32,293 bases of DNA from CAYMFD01 sp964389475 (GCA_964389475.1 CAYMFD010000031.1:1-32293); one strand, 5' to 3'; counted from the first letter of the stretch, positions 17,088-26,177 are shown. The notes: generated by a model from the sequence alone, not told the origin. Program-made: numbers and translations.

Positions 17088-17990
17088 CTAGTTCAACAAC
17101 TTACTGTTCAGCGCATCAGTATAGATACTAGCTCCGTAAGCATTTAAGTGATCGAAGTCGTAAAAATCCCTATCTCCAAAAGGCAAGTCATCAAAATCCA
17201 ATACTTGAATACCCTCTAGTATCAAATTACTCAGTACGTCATCTAAAGCTACTTTGAATCGCTCTGGCACGCTTGACCTATACGATGGATGCACAGGCGT
17301 GCGGATTACCGTCAACTCAATTTCGTGCTTACGCAATAGATCAACAATCAAATTGAGAAAATGCAACGACGACTCTGATACAGGTGCTTCATCATCATCC
17401 AAAAAGTACTGCCTCTTGATTGTGGCTTCAAGATTACTCAACTTGGACTTGTTAACATGACTATAGTGGCCTATGTACGTAAAATGATGATCTCGAGGAA
17501 CCAAGCACATATTTCTAAAGAAAGTCTTAGTATACTCACTAAAATCAAATTTAACATAATCAAGATCATCCCACTGCAGGATTGAATAGCACCTTCTCAT
17601 CATCTCACTAGACCATCTTGGATTGACGAATTTCTCATCATTGTACCCCGAAAATGTGTTATACGATAAACTCAAAATAACATGGTCGAATGACTCTGTT
17701 TGCAATAATCTGCACAACTTCCAGTAAGTTAACACCAAAGGCTCTGCCGATTGAGAAATATTTTGAGCATTCGTAAGTAAACTATCGTTGACCGCAAACA
17801 TGGAGTGCGAATCACCCACCACCAAAAAATCCGCATCAACACTGTCAACATCGCCAGACGCCAATGCACTATTGATCCCTAGATTGACTAAACAGTACAT
17901 AACAAAGAGACCTCCGAATAAAAGCACATCGATTACAAAAGCCCTAATCTGACTAAAATTGGAAGTAAATAAAATCTTGTTGCTTACCAT
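17088..17990 (-). CDS. SGNH/AlgX-like partner of the MBOAT acyltransferase
   Basis: 300 residues from ATG at 17990; a TTG at 18011 would add 7 residues. One N-terminal membrane helix (about 13-37) is followed by a periplasmic domain with GDSHS (59-63), the block I nucleophile motif of SGNH enzymes, and near the end Asp278-x-x-His281 in DFDHLNAYGA, the family's catalytic Asp/His pair. Such proteins complete polysaccharide O-acetylation by taking acyl groups exported by an MBOAT protein. The gene follows the MBOAT gene directly and overlaps its 3' end by 38 bases, as is usual for such pairs. Confidence 0.75.
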   Translation of the reverse strand: MVSNKILFTSNFSQIRAFVIDVLLFGGLFVMYCLVNLGINSALASGDVDSVDADFLVVGDSHSMFAVNDSLLTNAQNISQSAEPLVLTYWKLCRLLQTESFDHVILSLSYNTFSGYNDEKFVNPRWSSEMMRRCYSILQWDDLDYVKFDFSEYTKTFFRNMCLVPRDHHFTYIGHYSHVNKSKLSNLEATIKRQYFLDDDEAPVSESSLHFLNLIVDLLRKHEIELTVIRTPVHPSYRSSVPERFKVALDDVLSNLILEGIQVLDFDDLPFGDRDFYDFDHLNAYGASIYTDALNSKLLN

Positions 17991-19395
17991 GAAAAGAAAA
18001 AAGTAAAACAATCAACACATAATATGCTGCCCACCTTCTTGGTCTAGGCCACTTATCTCCTAACACCTCAATAGCGTATTGACCATTTTTGCCAATCCAC
18101 TCGATCACCACAAAAGCTAGTACAAATCCTAATACAAGTAATGAATCTCCTCTGTAGTCGTAGAACGGAATCGTGAAAAAAGACGCAGAAAAAACTTCAC
18201 CATATATCTCAAAAGCTTGTGTCAATGTATCAGCTCTGAAGAGTATCCATGCGAGTACTGTTAGTGTAAACGTTCTAGTAATTTGCAACACTACAGATGC
18301 AGATGGTACAAGACCAACGCTTTCAAGAGAGACATTTTTTCGATTTGAACCTCTTAGCATCAATGGTATAAAGTACAGCGCATTAAGGGCACCCCAAAAC
18401 ACAAAAGTCCAATTAGCCCCATGCCAAAAGCCACTCACTAAAAAGATAATCATAGTATTGCGCAAAGAGATCAACTTCCCAAATCTACTCCCACCTAATG
18501 GGATGTAGATATACTCCTTAAACCACGATGACAACGATATATGCCACCTTCTCCAAAACTCAGCCATGTCTCTAGAAAAATATGGGAAGGCAAAATTCTG
18601 TTTTAGTCGTATCCCAAAAAGCTTGGCTGTCCCGATTGCTATGTCTGTATAACCTGAAAAATCACCATAGATTTGAAAAGCAAAGAAAACGGCACCAAGA
18701 AATAGTGTGCTTCCTGAAGCAGTATCATAATTATCGAAGATCAAATTTGCATAATAAGCACAGTTATCAGCTATCAACATTTTCTTCACTAACCCCCACA
18801 GGATTTGCTTTAGACCATCTTTTGCCCCTATGCTATCAAAAGATTTTCTGACGAGAAACTGAGGCAAAAGGTTAGATGCCTTTTCAATAGGTCCTGCTAC
18901 AAGCTGAGGAAAAAAAGAAACATAAGCTGCAAATGCTAAAAAACTCTTGGTGGGTACAATGATGCGCTTGTAAACGTCGATAGTATAACTAAGCGTCTGA
19001 AATGTATAAAAACTAATCCCAACAGGTAATATTAAACTTATAGATTGGAGACCAAACTCAAATCCGAAAAATCTAAACGTCTCACTGAAGCTTTCGATAA
19101 AAAAGTTGTAATACTTAAATACACCAAGGAGACCTAAATTAAAAAATAGACTACTGACGAGTAGCCATTTTCTCTTTACATTGTCTTCATTGCTAGCAAG
19201 CAACACACCTATAGTGTAATCAACAATTGTACTCAAGGCAATTAGAATCAAAAACCTCCAATCCCACCAACCGTAGAAGAGATAGCTCGCTCCTGTCACA
19301 AACAGGTTTTGCCACTTTAAATTTCCACTAAGCAGCCAGTATGCCGCAAAAACTAGTGGCAGAAACACAGCAAACTCTAGAGAATTAAACAGCAT
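17953..19395 (-). CDS. MBOAT-family membrane O-acyltransferase (AlgI-like)
   Basis: 480 residues from ATG at 19395; the frame is open further upstream through the assembly gap but MLFNSLEFAVFLPLVF is the family's usual N-terminus. About 10-12 membrane helices. Conserved family segments are seen: FPQLVAGPIEKA, WRRWHISLSSWFKEYIYIPLGG (His285) and VSGFWHGANWTF with the expected catalytic His325. MBOAT proteins of this type pass acyl groups, mostly acetyl, across the inner membrane for O-acylation of exported polysaccharide. It starts 2 bases after the asnB stop and is paired with the SGNH protein downstream. Confidence 0.92.
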   Translation of the reverse strand: MLFNSLEFAVFLPLVFAAYWLLSGNLKWQNLFVTGASYLFYGWWDWRFLILIALSTIVDYTIGVLLASNEDNVKRKWLLVSSLFFNLGLLGVFKYYNFFIESFSETFRFFGFEFGLQSISLILPVGISFYTFQTLSYTIDVYKRIIVPTKSFLAFAAYVSFFPQLVAGPIEKASNLLPQFLVRKSFDSIGAKDGLKQILWGLVKKMLIADNCAYYANLIFDNYDTASGSTLFLGAVFFAFQIYGDFSGYTDIAIGTAKLFGIRLKQNFAFPYFSRDMAEFWRRWHISLSSWFKEYIYIPLGGSRFGKLISLRNTMIIFLVSGFWHGANWTFVFWGALNALYFIPLMLRGSNRKNVSLESVGLVPSASVVLQITRTFTLTVLAWILFRADTLTQAFEIYGEVFSASFFTIPFYDYRGDSLLVLGFVLAFVVIEWIGKNGQYAIEVLGDKWPRPRRWAAYYVLIVLLFSFHGKQQDFIYFQF

Positions 19396-19397
19396 CG

Positions 19398-21224
19398 CTA
19401 ATTCAGATTTAGCTCTAACCATTGTGCATAGCAGTATACNNNNNNNNNNACCCGCCACACCCGCTGCCAATGATTGCCACTAACTAGAAACTTACGAAGT
19501 ATCTCATCCTCCACCTTCATATCCAAGAAAGTACCCGTACTGTGTAGCTTTCGATAAGCATCTTCAATAGGCTTTTTCAAGTAATCCCGTTGCCAAGACT
19601 CTTGGGGGGAAACAAAGCCCATCTTATCTGTTCGGTCGAGAATCACATCAGGGACGACACCTCTGGCATATCGCCTTACCACCTTCTTATTGATCTTGTG
19701 CTCTGCATTAATTGAAAAACCAAACTCCATCAAACGATAATCCATAAACGGCGATCTCACTTCTATACCATGCGCCATTGAGTTACGGTCATCATTCTTT
19801 AGATACTCTCTTAGTGAGGCATATGTTACTTTCGAAAAAGATGTCTTATTGTAATAGTCTAAGCTCATTATTGAGGGTGACAGTCGTTTTGCAACAGACT
19901 TCAATATTTGAATAGATGAAACATTTCTCTCCTTCATCAATACTCCTATGAGATGTGATGCTCTACCCAACTGCATCCTACCTAAATAGCTCACTATTGC
20001 AGTGTAATAGTCGGCTGTGTAACCTCCAAATGCCTCATCAGAGCCCTGACCTATCAGTGCAACCTTGATGTTGGACTGTGCTGCTGTCTCTTTGTAAATT
20101 TGATATTTAGAATAATAAGAGAGAGAACGGAAAGGCATCTCAGCATGATGGAGTAACACTGGCATCATAGTCTCTATGGACTTTTGATCCGGGTATACAA
20201 AAGTTGACTGACAACCTGTACTTCGCTGCACTTCTTCGATATACTTCTTTTCGCTGTATTTCTCCTCAGCAAATACTGCTGAAAAAGTCCGAAAACTACT
20301 CTTATCTAAATATCCAAGAGTATGTAACAAACACACTATCAGACTAGAATCTAAACCACCGCTCAACAAACACCCTACAGGCACGTCACTGCGCATACGC
20401 AGCTCCAAAGCCGAAGTAAATATTGCTCCAAAGTCCTCAAGAGCATCATTTTCAGTCTTATATTGATACTTGGGTTCAAAATCCCAGTAGCTGAAAATCT
20501 TACCTCCGGACTTATCATATTCTAGGATCGTACCAGGTTCCAACTCACGAATTCCTTCGTATGCAGAAGTAGAGTCAAAGTCCGAGATCCCTTGATAAAT
20601 ATATTTTGATAAATATATTTCATCAAGCGTGTACTGTGTATTTGAAAACCCTCTTATAAACTTATTCTCACTACCGAAAATAAGAGTACCAGACTGCTCA
20701 CTATAGTATAATGGCTTTTGACCAAAGCGATCTCTACTCAAAATCACCTTGCCCGTCTTCTTATTGAAAATGGCCACTGCCCACATCCCATTGAGTTTAG
20801 CAAAGACCTCAACACCCCACTTATCATAGGCCTTTAGTAAGACTTCAGTATCAGATGTGCTAGAAAACTGATAACCCAGTGACTCTAATTCTTCACGTAA
20901 TTCAATAAAATTATAAATCTCGCCATTATAAACTATAACAATATCTCCGTAAACCTGTGGCTGATGACCAGCACTGCTTAAATCTAGAATGGAAAGTCGA
21001 CGATGACCCAGTACTAAATGTGAACTTAAAGCTCTAGATATATGAGGTCTAAAATCAAACTGAGGAATTGTGTCGTCTCCTTTGTAAAATACAAAATCTT
21101 GATCTTCTAAAGCTACTATACCCTCATCATCGGGTCCTCTATGCTTAATCAAAAGATGAGCATCATAAAACCTAGACAAGTCAACTTCTCTATGAGGATT
21201 GAATATTCCAGTTATGCCACACAT
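19398..21224 (-). CDS. asnB: Asparagine synthase (glutamine-hydrolysing), crossed by assembly gap
   Basis: 608 codons including the gap. Cys2 (MCGI), HRGPDDEG (28-35), YNGEIYNF (99-106), SGGLDS (288-293) and GQGSDEAFGGY give a complete glutaminase plus synthetase. Residues about 42-68 form an insert in the glutaminase domain not seen in the other copy. The C-terminus runs through ten N bases (19440-19449) but the frame is kept, ending in VYCYAQWLELNLN, as expected for this family; four residues are unknown. A 14-bp perfect tandem repeat is inside the gene (20592-20619). Probable role: amidation of a sugar acid. The gene is not close to the other asnB in sequence, so it is not a recent duplicate. 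Confidence 0.9.
   Translation of the reverse strand: MCGITGIFNPHREVDLSRFYDAHLLIKHRGPDDEGIVALEDQDFVFYKGDDTIPQFDFRPHISRALSSHLVLGHRRLSILDLSSAGHQPQVYGDIVIVYNGEIYNFIELREELESLGYQFSSTSDTEVLLKAYDKWGVEVFAKLNGMWAVAIFNKKTGKVILSRDRFGQKPLYYSEQSGTLIFGSENKFIRGFSNTQYTLDEIYLSKYIYQGISDFDSTSAYEGIRELEPGTILEYDKSGGKIFSYWDFEPKYQYKTENDALEDFGAIFTSALELRMRSDVPVGCLLSGGLDSSLIVCLLHTLGYLDKSSFRTFSAVFAEEKYSEKKYIEEVQRSTGCQSTFVYPDQKSIETMMPVLLHHAEMPFRSLSYYSKYQIYKETAAQSNIKVALIGQGSDEAFGGYTADYYTAIVSYLGRMQLGRASHLIGVLMKERNVSSIQILKSVAKRLSPSIMSLDYYNKTSFSKVTYASLREYLKNDDRNSMAHGIEVRSPFMDYRLMEFGFSINAEHKINKKVVRRYARGVVPDVILDRTDKMGFVSPQESWQRDYLKKPIEDAYRKLHSTGTFLDMKVEDEILRKFLVSGNHWQRVWRXXXXVYCYAQWLELNLN
19440..19449. other. Assembly gap (10 N)
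   Basis: Ten undetermined bases lie within the last 20 codons of the asparagine synthase gene. Reading frames on both sides match when the gap is taken at its written length, so the missing sequence is probably close to 10 bases, or differs by a multiple of three. The genes on either side fit the same operon, but the join may be a scaffold link. Confidence 0.97.
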
Positions 21225-21280
21225 AGTACAGGATATTTAACTTGATGATAATTATATTGACATGAAAAAATGATCATATC

Positions 21281-22282
21281 CTACTTATAAAATCTATGTT
21301 CAATTTCATTTACCCCTTTTGGAATATACTCTTTAAATAACTGTTCATTATCGCCTTCAAAGTGATGCTTTACACTATCCTTCAAAGCCTGATCTTTAAG
21401 CTTTAACTTTCCTGTAATTTTCTTGATCACTGCTAAACTGACCAATCTCCTAACGAACCTATGGTAGTGAAAGAAGCCATGAGACTGATACTCTCGCTTG
21501 AAGCTGCCTAGAAATGGGTACCGATTGTGATGTGAAACAAATAGACGATTTAATATACGTGCAACTCGTAATTGACCCGCCGAATAACCCGCATTAACAG
21601 CAGTGCTTTGCTCTATCACCACTGCACCGTCTAGCTCCAAGAACTGCTGTATTTGAGTCGCTAGATAAGTCTGATGTTTAAAAATGATCTCCATCGGCAA
21701 TACCATGACCTGATCTCTACCAAATAACGAAGCGTAGTAATCGACAAGGTTATTAAAGTTAAGCAGGTCGATGGTCATCGAATGATCCCATATGCTAAAT
21801 CTATGATCTATCGGCATAAAATCACCATCTCGATATCGACAAAACTCGTGCAGGCTAATACTTGCTCCCTCCCTTATAAAGTGGCTATATAGAGATATCA
21901 GTAAATCGTACTGATTCCTAACCATTACTAGGACTTTAGCCTCTGGGAACAATGACTTAAGTCGTCGCGCTATCTCAATGTTGTTTTGTGCCTTATAAAA
22001 CAAGCTACCCACCATACCCTCAGAGGAGATAATATTTTTGCCAGGCTTGAGCTGATCTCTGAGTAGGCCCATAACATAGTCTTCATCATAGGTAAAACCG
22101 TCTACCGTACACAAGTATTTATAGATAGTCCTCATCTCTTTACTGACGTATGGCCCAAGATAGTTGACTTTACCCTCCTGCTCAAGCTTCTTAAATATCC
22201 TACTCTGCAGGAAGGTAGATGCACACTTCATATAGCCTATATGTAGATATATATCCATATCATCAGTCACTATACTTGCCAT
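21281..22282 (-). CDS. Sulfotransferase
   Basis: 333 residues. The PAPS loop is IYLHIGYMKCASTFLQSRIF (11-30) and the second site VMVRNQYDLLISLYSHF (119-135; Arg122, Ser130). The loop has Cys-Ala where most relatives have Gly-Thr/Ser, a modest deviation. It resembles sulfotransferases of bacterial surface-glycan loci and is a different subfamily from that at 16125-17084. ATG at 22282; Met9 is an alternative. The next gene starts after a 56-base A+T-rich spacer (21225-21280), one of the few intergenic gaps, which could hold a promoter although none is evident. Confidence 0.83.
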   Translation of the reverse strand: MASIVTDDMDIYLHIGYMKCASTFLQSRIFKKLEQEGKVNYLGPYVSKEMRTIYKYLCTVDGFTYDEDYVMGLLRDQLKPGKNIISSEGMVGSLFYKAQNNIEIARRLKSLFPEAKVLVMVRNQYDLLISLYSHFIREGASISLHEFCRYRDGDFMPIDHRFSIWDHSMTIDLLNFNNLVDYYASLFGRDQVMVLPMEIIFKHQTYLATQIQQFLELDGAVVIEQSTAVNAGYSAGQLRVARILNRLFVSHHNRYPFLGSFKREYQSHGFFHYHRFVRRLVSLAVIKKITGKLKLKDQALKDSVKHHFEGDNEQLFKEYIPKGVNEIEHRFYK

Positions 22283-22310
22283 ATTAAATTATCTAGTTGT
22301 ATATCGAGAA

Positions 22311-23789
22311 CTACCTAGCGATGCGTGTGACTAGCTCTCGTATATTTATCCTGCCTACGAAGACGATGATCAATGATGTAACAATAAAGAACAGTGTCTT
22401 AAGCCCCAAAATAAAGCCATATGAAAACGCTGCTCCATCGATAAACCTGACAGTAAAGCAGGCACCGACACATAGAGCAAAGATTACAAATGACCGCCTC
22501 TTGTCATAAGGGATATGTATGAGTCGCTCACTACATATATATAGGACAGAGAAGTACACTAGCGACGAGATCATGGTTGAAATCGGTCCGATGAGGTAGC
22601 CGTACTGCTCGACAAATAGGAGGTTGACGATAAGGTTAACGGTAGCTGACAATACTGAAGCTAGTGTCAAGTACCATGTCACCTTATGAAACTTGATCAC
22701 ATTACTGAAAAATCGATATTGCAAGGACCATATATTAGGCAATAGAATAAGCGGCAATATTGCTGCACTCTGATGATATGCCTCACTGCCAAGGATCGTA
22801 GTGAGCTCCCTACTAAATAGCATACCCCCGATCGCTAGCACAGACATCAATGAGAGAAGCTGTAACGAAGTTGTTATGATGTTTTTCTTAGTAGTCTCGA
22901 TATCATGCTTTAATCCCGAGATAGCTAGTGGCGCCAGTACTCTCGATATAGCATCTCCTACAAGGTAGAGTATGAGTCCTATCTGAAAAGCAAAAGCATA
23001 TAGTCCTGCCCCCTCTAAAGAATCGTACTTTGCTATTATCAAGCGATCAGATATACTATTAATCCAAGTAGTAGCTAGACCTGGGACCAGCGGTAGCGAA
23101 TAAAGTAGTGCCTGCCTGAGTACATTCTTATCAAAGGACCATGTTAATACCTGATACTTGATCATCTGATGAGTGATCAACAGGAATGTCGATATTGCTG
23201 CAACGGCCGCAGCTATAAGCACGCCTTGTACCCCTAAAGCAAAGATCGCCAACAACGGAAAGACTGTAGCAAACTTAAGTAGTGATGACAGTACCTGAAT
23301 TACGCCAACGGTCTTAGCTGCTAGAGACTGTTGCAAAAAGGAAATACCGAGCTTACCCAGCTGTACAAAAAGTACCGGTACAAAAGCGATGACCAATAAA
23401 GGAAAAGGAGGAACTGTCAACACATCTTGTGCCCAAAATATAGCTGACGCCAAGGTAAGACCAATACCAATAGCGCCGACTACTGCTACAAACCAAAATA
23501 TAGTGCTGAAGAGCAGCGACATACCTTCCTTATCATCATGGTAGTCATGATAAAACCTACCAATGGCACTCTCAAGACTTAATGATATTACTAATGGTAG
23601 TAGTAGGGCAATACTCTCTATAGTACTGAGCAGTCCGTAATCAGCAGTGGTAAGGTATGATGTATAAAGCGGTAAGAGAAATACTCCTAAACCACGACTC
23701 AGTATCGAAGCTAGTAGATACCACTTGCCTGTGGTAGCAACTGTAGATAACCAACTACCCTCATGTATACGACTACCCTCTACAGGCAC
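22311..23789 (-). CDS. Polysaccharide flippase (Wzx-like)
   Basis: 492 residues with about 12-14 membrane helices. The N-terminal ATTGKWYLLASILSRGLG and LPLYTSYLTTADYGLLSTIES match oligosaccharide flippases of the MATE/MVF group. GTG start at 23789, overlapping the previous gene by 10 bases. It is longer than the flippase at 7252-8556 and differs in sequence. Position next to the pse genes suggests it may be the exporter for the pseudaminic acid-bearing unit, but which of the two serves the Wzy here is not determinable. Confidence 0.88.
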   Translation of the reverse strand: MPVEGSRIHEGSWLSTVATTGKWYLLASILSRGLGVFLLPLYTSYLTTADYGLLSTIESIALLLPLVISLSLESAIGRFYHDYHDDKEGMSLLFSTIFWFVAVVGAIGIGLTLASAIFWAQDVLTVPPFPLLVIAFVPVLFVQLGKLGISFLQQSLAAKTVGVIQVLSSLLKFATVFPLLAIFALGVQGVLIAAAVAAISTFLLITHQMIKYQVLTWSFDKNVLRQALLYSLPLVPGLATTWINSISDRLIIAKYDSLEGAGLYAFAFQIGLILYLVGDAISRVLAPLAISGLKHDIETTKKNIITTSLQLLSLMSVLAIGGMLFSRELTTILGSEAYHQSAAILPLILLPNIWSLQYRFFSNVIKFHKVTWYLTLASVLSATVNLIVNLLFVEQYGYLIGPISTMISSLVYFSVLYICSERLIHIPYDKRRSFVIFALCVGACFTVRFIDGAAFSYGFILGLKTLFFIVTSLIIVFVGRINIRELVTRIAR

Positions 23790-25135
23790 TGTATCGATTT
23801 TAGGTCTGTGAGAGTCAATCCCTGCTGTGCATAGTAGGCTTGCTGTCTCTGCATTGTCTCCGTGGCATAGCTATCTAGTCGTCCTTGGTCCCACCCATCT
23901 ACATGTTTATAGTATTGGCTCCACGCCTTGCTACGCCGTAGTAAGGGCTTCGCCCAAGTCAAGAGTTTATACTTCCACAGTGCTTTGCGTAGATCCCAGG
24001 ATGTACTGCGTGGTGGGGTAGCGTCAGCCTCCAGTAAGTCAAGAATGGCATTGCCAGCCCTGACGTGATTGAGGCCATCTGCCCATTGAATGGTGGCCTT
24101 AATCAAGCGGTCGCGTATAGGAGCCAGGTCGTCAAAGGCAGTCATAGGCTGCTCACCTTGCAATGAGCTAATAGCGTCAACAATGTCGACAGAGGTTGGA
24201 AGATTGGGAGATCCCTCAGCCACTTTATCTCTAGTAAAATCGATGCCTGAAGGATTGACCAAAGCAGTAGGAACACCTAGCAGCCAGGCTTCTAGTGCAG
24301 TCGTAGACTCGTATACTAGCCACAGGTCTGCCGCTCCTATACAATCCAGCACCGACCACTCAGAGGTTACGACCTGGACATTATCTAACTTGGATAGTGC
24401 TTCTACGCCTGCCCCTGACAAACCCATAGAGTTACCAGGGTGCAGCTTCACTAAAAATAAGACATCGCTACACTGTTTTGCAGCCTTGCACAGAACTTCA
24501 TCAAATGCTACGCCATCCGTCTTAAATCTTTCAATTTCTGTCTTCGAAAATCGCTTAAGTATGGTCTCATGTCTTGGATCTATGGGGTACATCATCCCAA
24601 AGGTCCAACAGCCTATACCTACGACCGATTGATACTTGTCGGTGGCTAACTGTGACCGTAGCGACTGGCCTGCTGCACTAGCACTTACGCTGTACTTGTC
24701 AAAGCCAATACCTCCAGATACATGAATACGATCGGCCAGCTGTGGAAAATGCTCGACCGCTAGGTCTCTGGTCCTGGTGGACCAATGCATATGAATATCC
24801 TCATATAAGACCTGGCGCTTATTCCATCCCCAGGTAAACTGACTGATGAACTTAGGGTCTTCTTTAAAATTTCCCTCAGATATAGCCGTAGCACATTTAA
24901 TACCCTTGCTCATAGCATATTGTAAGACCTCCAAATTAATCTTAGCGCCTATAGCATTAGTAAGGAAGAGGACCTTGGGTTTAAGTGAGTTAATCAATTG
25001 TATACCGTTAAACATATTGCCCTCAACTACACTCAGTCCTTGCAGTCTCAAATAATTGCATACCAGTGTAGCGGCCTCTCGATCTCTCGACGGCATGTAC
25101 GACCATTCTAGATTTAGAACATCAGTCTTACTCAC
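23780..25135 (-). CDS. GT-B-like surface carbohydrate biosynthesis protein, possible pseudaminyltransferase
   Basis: 451 residues, soluble. Two-lobed layout: the N-terminal lobe ends with HVSGGIGFDKY (138-148). The C-terminal lobe has KLHPGN (230-235) and YESTTALEAWLLGVP (275-289), resembling donor-site motifs of the CDP-glycerol transferase and UDP-GlcNAc 2-epimerase-like GT-B superfamily. I recognise it as the kind annotated surface carbohydrate biosynthesis protein, often beside nonulosonic acid genes. GTG start at 25135, one base after the pseI stop. Its position makes transfer of pseudaminic acid from CMP-Pse a reasonable guess, but there is no direct evidence. Residues after about 380 are basic and Tyr/Trp-rich. 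Confidence 0.65.
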   Translation of the reverse strand: MSKTDVLNLEWSYMPSRDREAATLVCNYLRLQGLSVVEGNMFNGIQLINSLKPKVLFLTNAIGAKINLEVLQYAMSKGIKCATAISEGNFKEDPKFISQFTWGWNKRQVLYEDIHMHWSTRTRDLAVEHFPQLADRIHVSGGIGFDKYSVSASAAGQSLRSQLATDKYQSVVGIGCWTFGMMYPIDPRHETILKRFSKTEIERFKTDGVAFDEVLCKAAKQCSDVLFLVKLHPGNSMGLSGAGVEALSKLDNVQVVTSEWSVLDCIGAADLWLVYESTTALEAWLLGVPTALVNPSGIDFTRDKVAEGSPNLPTSVDIVDAISSLQGEQPMTAFDDLAPIRDRLIKATIQWADGLNHVRAGNAILDLLEADATPPRSTSWDLRKALWKYKLLTWAKPLLRRSKAWSQYYKHVDGWDQGRLDSYATETMQRQQAYYAQQGLTLTDLKSIQCL

Positions 25136-25136
25136 A

Positions 25137-26177
25137 TCAAAGCTTTAGCAATGGGTCTCCAGTAGCGTGTGGTATGGTTGCCGTGTGCTGTAATACGTCC
25201 TCCCAGTGCCGTGGATGCATACCATCGCCGGGGCGAATGACTTTTATGTTGTCTGTCGTATATCTCTCCCCCACTGCTATATCCTTCACTACATAGATGG
25301 ATCTTTTAAACTGTCTACTCTTCTGCTCAGACTTCTGTGAGTCTAGTTGCACCTCACCTAGGGCCTCAAAGGCGGTTTTCGTTTCCTGCACTAGTGTTGC
25401 AAGTTCGCTAGGCTCTAGAGAGAAGGCACTATCGACACCGCCATCGGCACGTCGGAGGGTGAAGTGCTTCTCAATCACCCTAGCACCTAGCGCTACTGCT
25501 GCTACCGAAGCACCTATACCCATAGTATGATCAGACAAGCCTATCACACAATCTGGAAATATCTGCTGTAAGACAGGAATGGTCCGCACATTAGTATTAC
25601 TCGCACTAGCTGGATAAGTAGAAGTACACTTAAAGATGACTATGTCTTTAGCGCCATGTGCCTTGAGGTATTGAATAGACTCATACAGTTCGTTGAGCTT
25701 ACTAGTACCTGAGGATATAAGGATGGGCTTTCCCATCTGGGCTACTTTCTTTAATAGCGGAAAGTGGTTGCTCTCGAAGGACGCTATCTTGTACGCTGGT
25801 ACATCTAGGGTTTCTAAAAAATCAACGGCCGATTCATCAAATGGTGATGAAAAGGCAAGCATGCCCAGTTCCTTAGCGAGATCAAATATGGGTTTGTGCC
25901 ACTCCCACGGCGTATGCGCCTCTTGATACAGCTCATACAAGTTCTTACCATGCCACAAGGAGTCGGCATCATTGATATCAAATAAACCTCCTCGATGGTC
26001 CATCGTAATCGTATCTGCCGTGTAGGTCTGTAACTTTAAAGCATGTGCTCCAGCATCAGCTGCAGCCCTAACTAAATCGAGGGCCCTGTCCAGATCATTA
26101 TTATGATTACCTGACATCTCGGCAATTATGAAGGGTTGACAATTTACTCCGATATTTTTGTCAGCTATCTGCATCAT
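25137..26177 (-). CDS. pseI: Pseudaminic acid synthase
   Basis: 346 residues. FIIAEMSGNHNNDLDRAL (17-34), LKLQTYTADTITMD, SLWHGKNLYELYQEAHTPW and FSSPFDESAVDFLE are characteristic of PseI rather than of NeuB or LegI. An SAF antifreeze-like domain forms the C-terminus (about 285-346, RSIYVVKDIAVGE). It condenses 2,4-diacetamido-2,4,6-trideoxy-L-altrose with phosphoenolpyruvate to give pseudaminic acid. ATG at 26177 overlaps the MaoC stop; a second ATG follows at 26174. All steps from UDP-GlcNAc to CMP-pseudaminic acid are encoded next to it. Confidence 0.95.
   Translation of the reverse strand: MMQIADKNIGVNCQPFIIAEMSGNHNNDLDRALDLVRAAADAGAHALKLQTYTADTITMDHRGGLFDINDADSLWHGKNLYELYQEAHTPWEWHKPIFDLAKELGMLAFSSPFDESAVDFLETLDVPAYKIASFESNHFPLLKKVAQMGKPILISSGTSKLNELYESIQYLKAHGAKDIVIFKCTSTYPASASNTNVRTIPVLQQIFPDCVIGLSDHTMGIGASVAAVALGARVIEKHFTLRRADGGVDSAFSLEPSELATLVQETKTAFEALGEVQLDSQKSEQKSRQFKRSIYVVKDIAVGERYTTDNIKVIRPGDGMHPRHWEDVLQHTATIPHATGDPLLKL

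Noticed and set aside
19396..19470. Longer MBOAT frame beginning upstream through the N gap.
   Set aside because: It overlaps the asnB coding end and MLFNSLEF is the usual family start.
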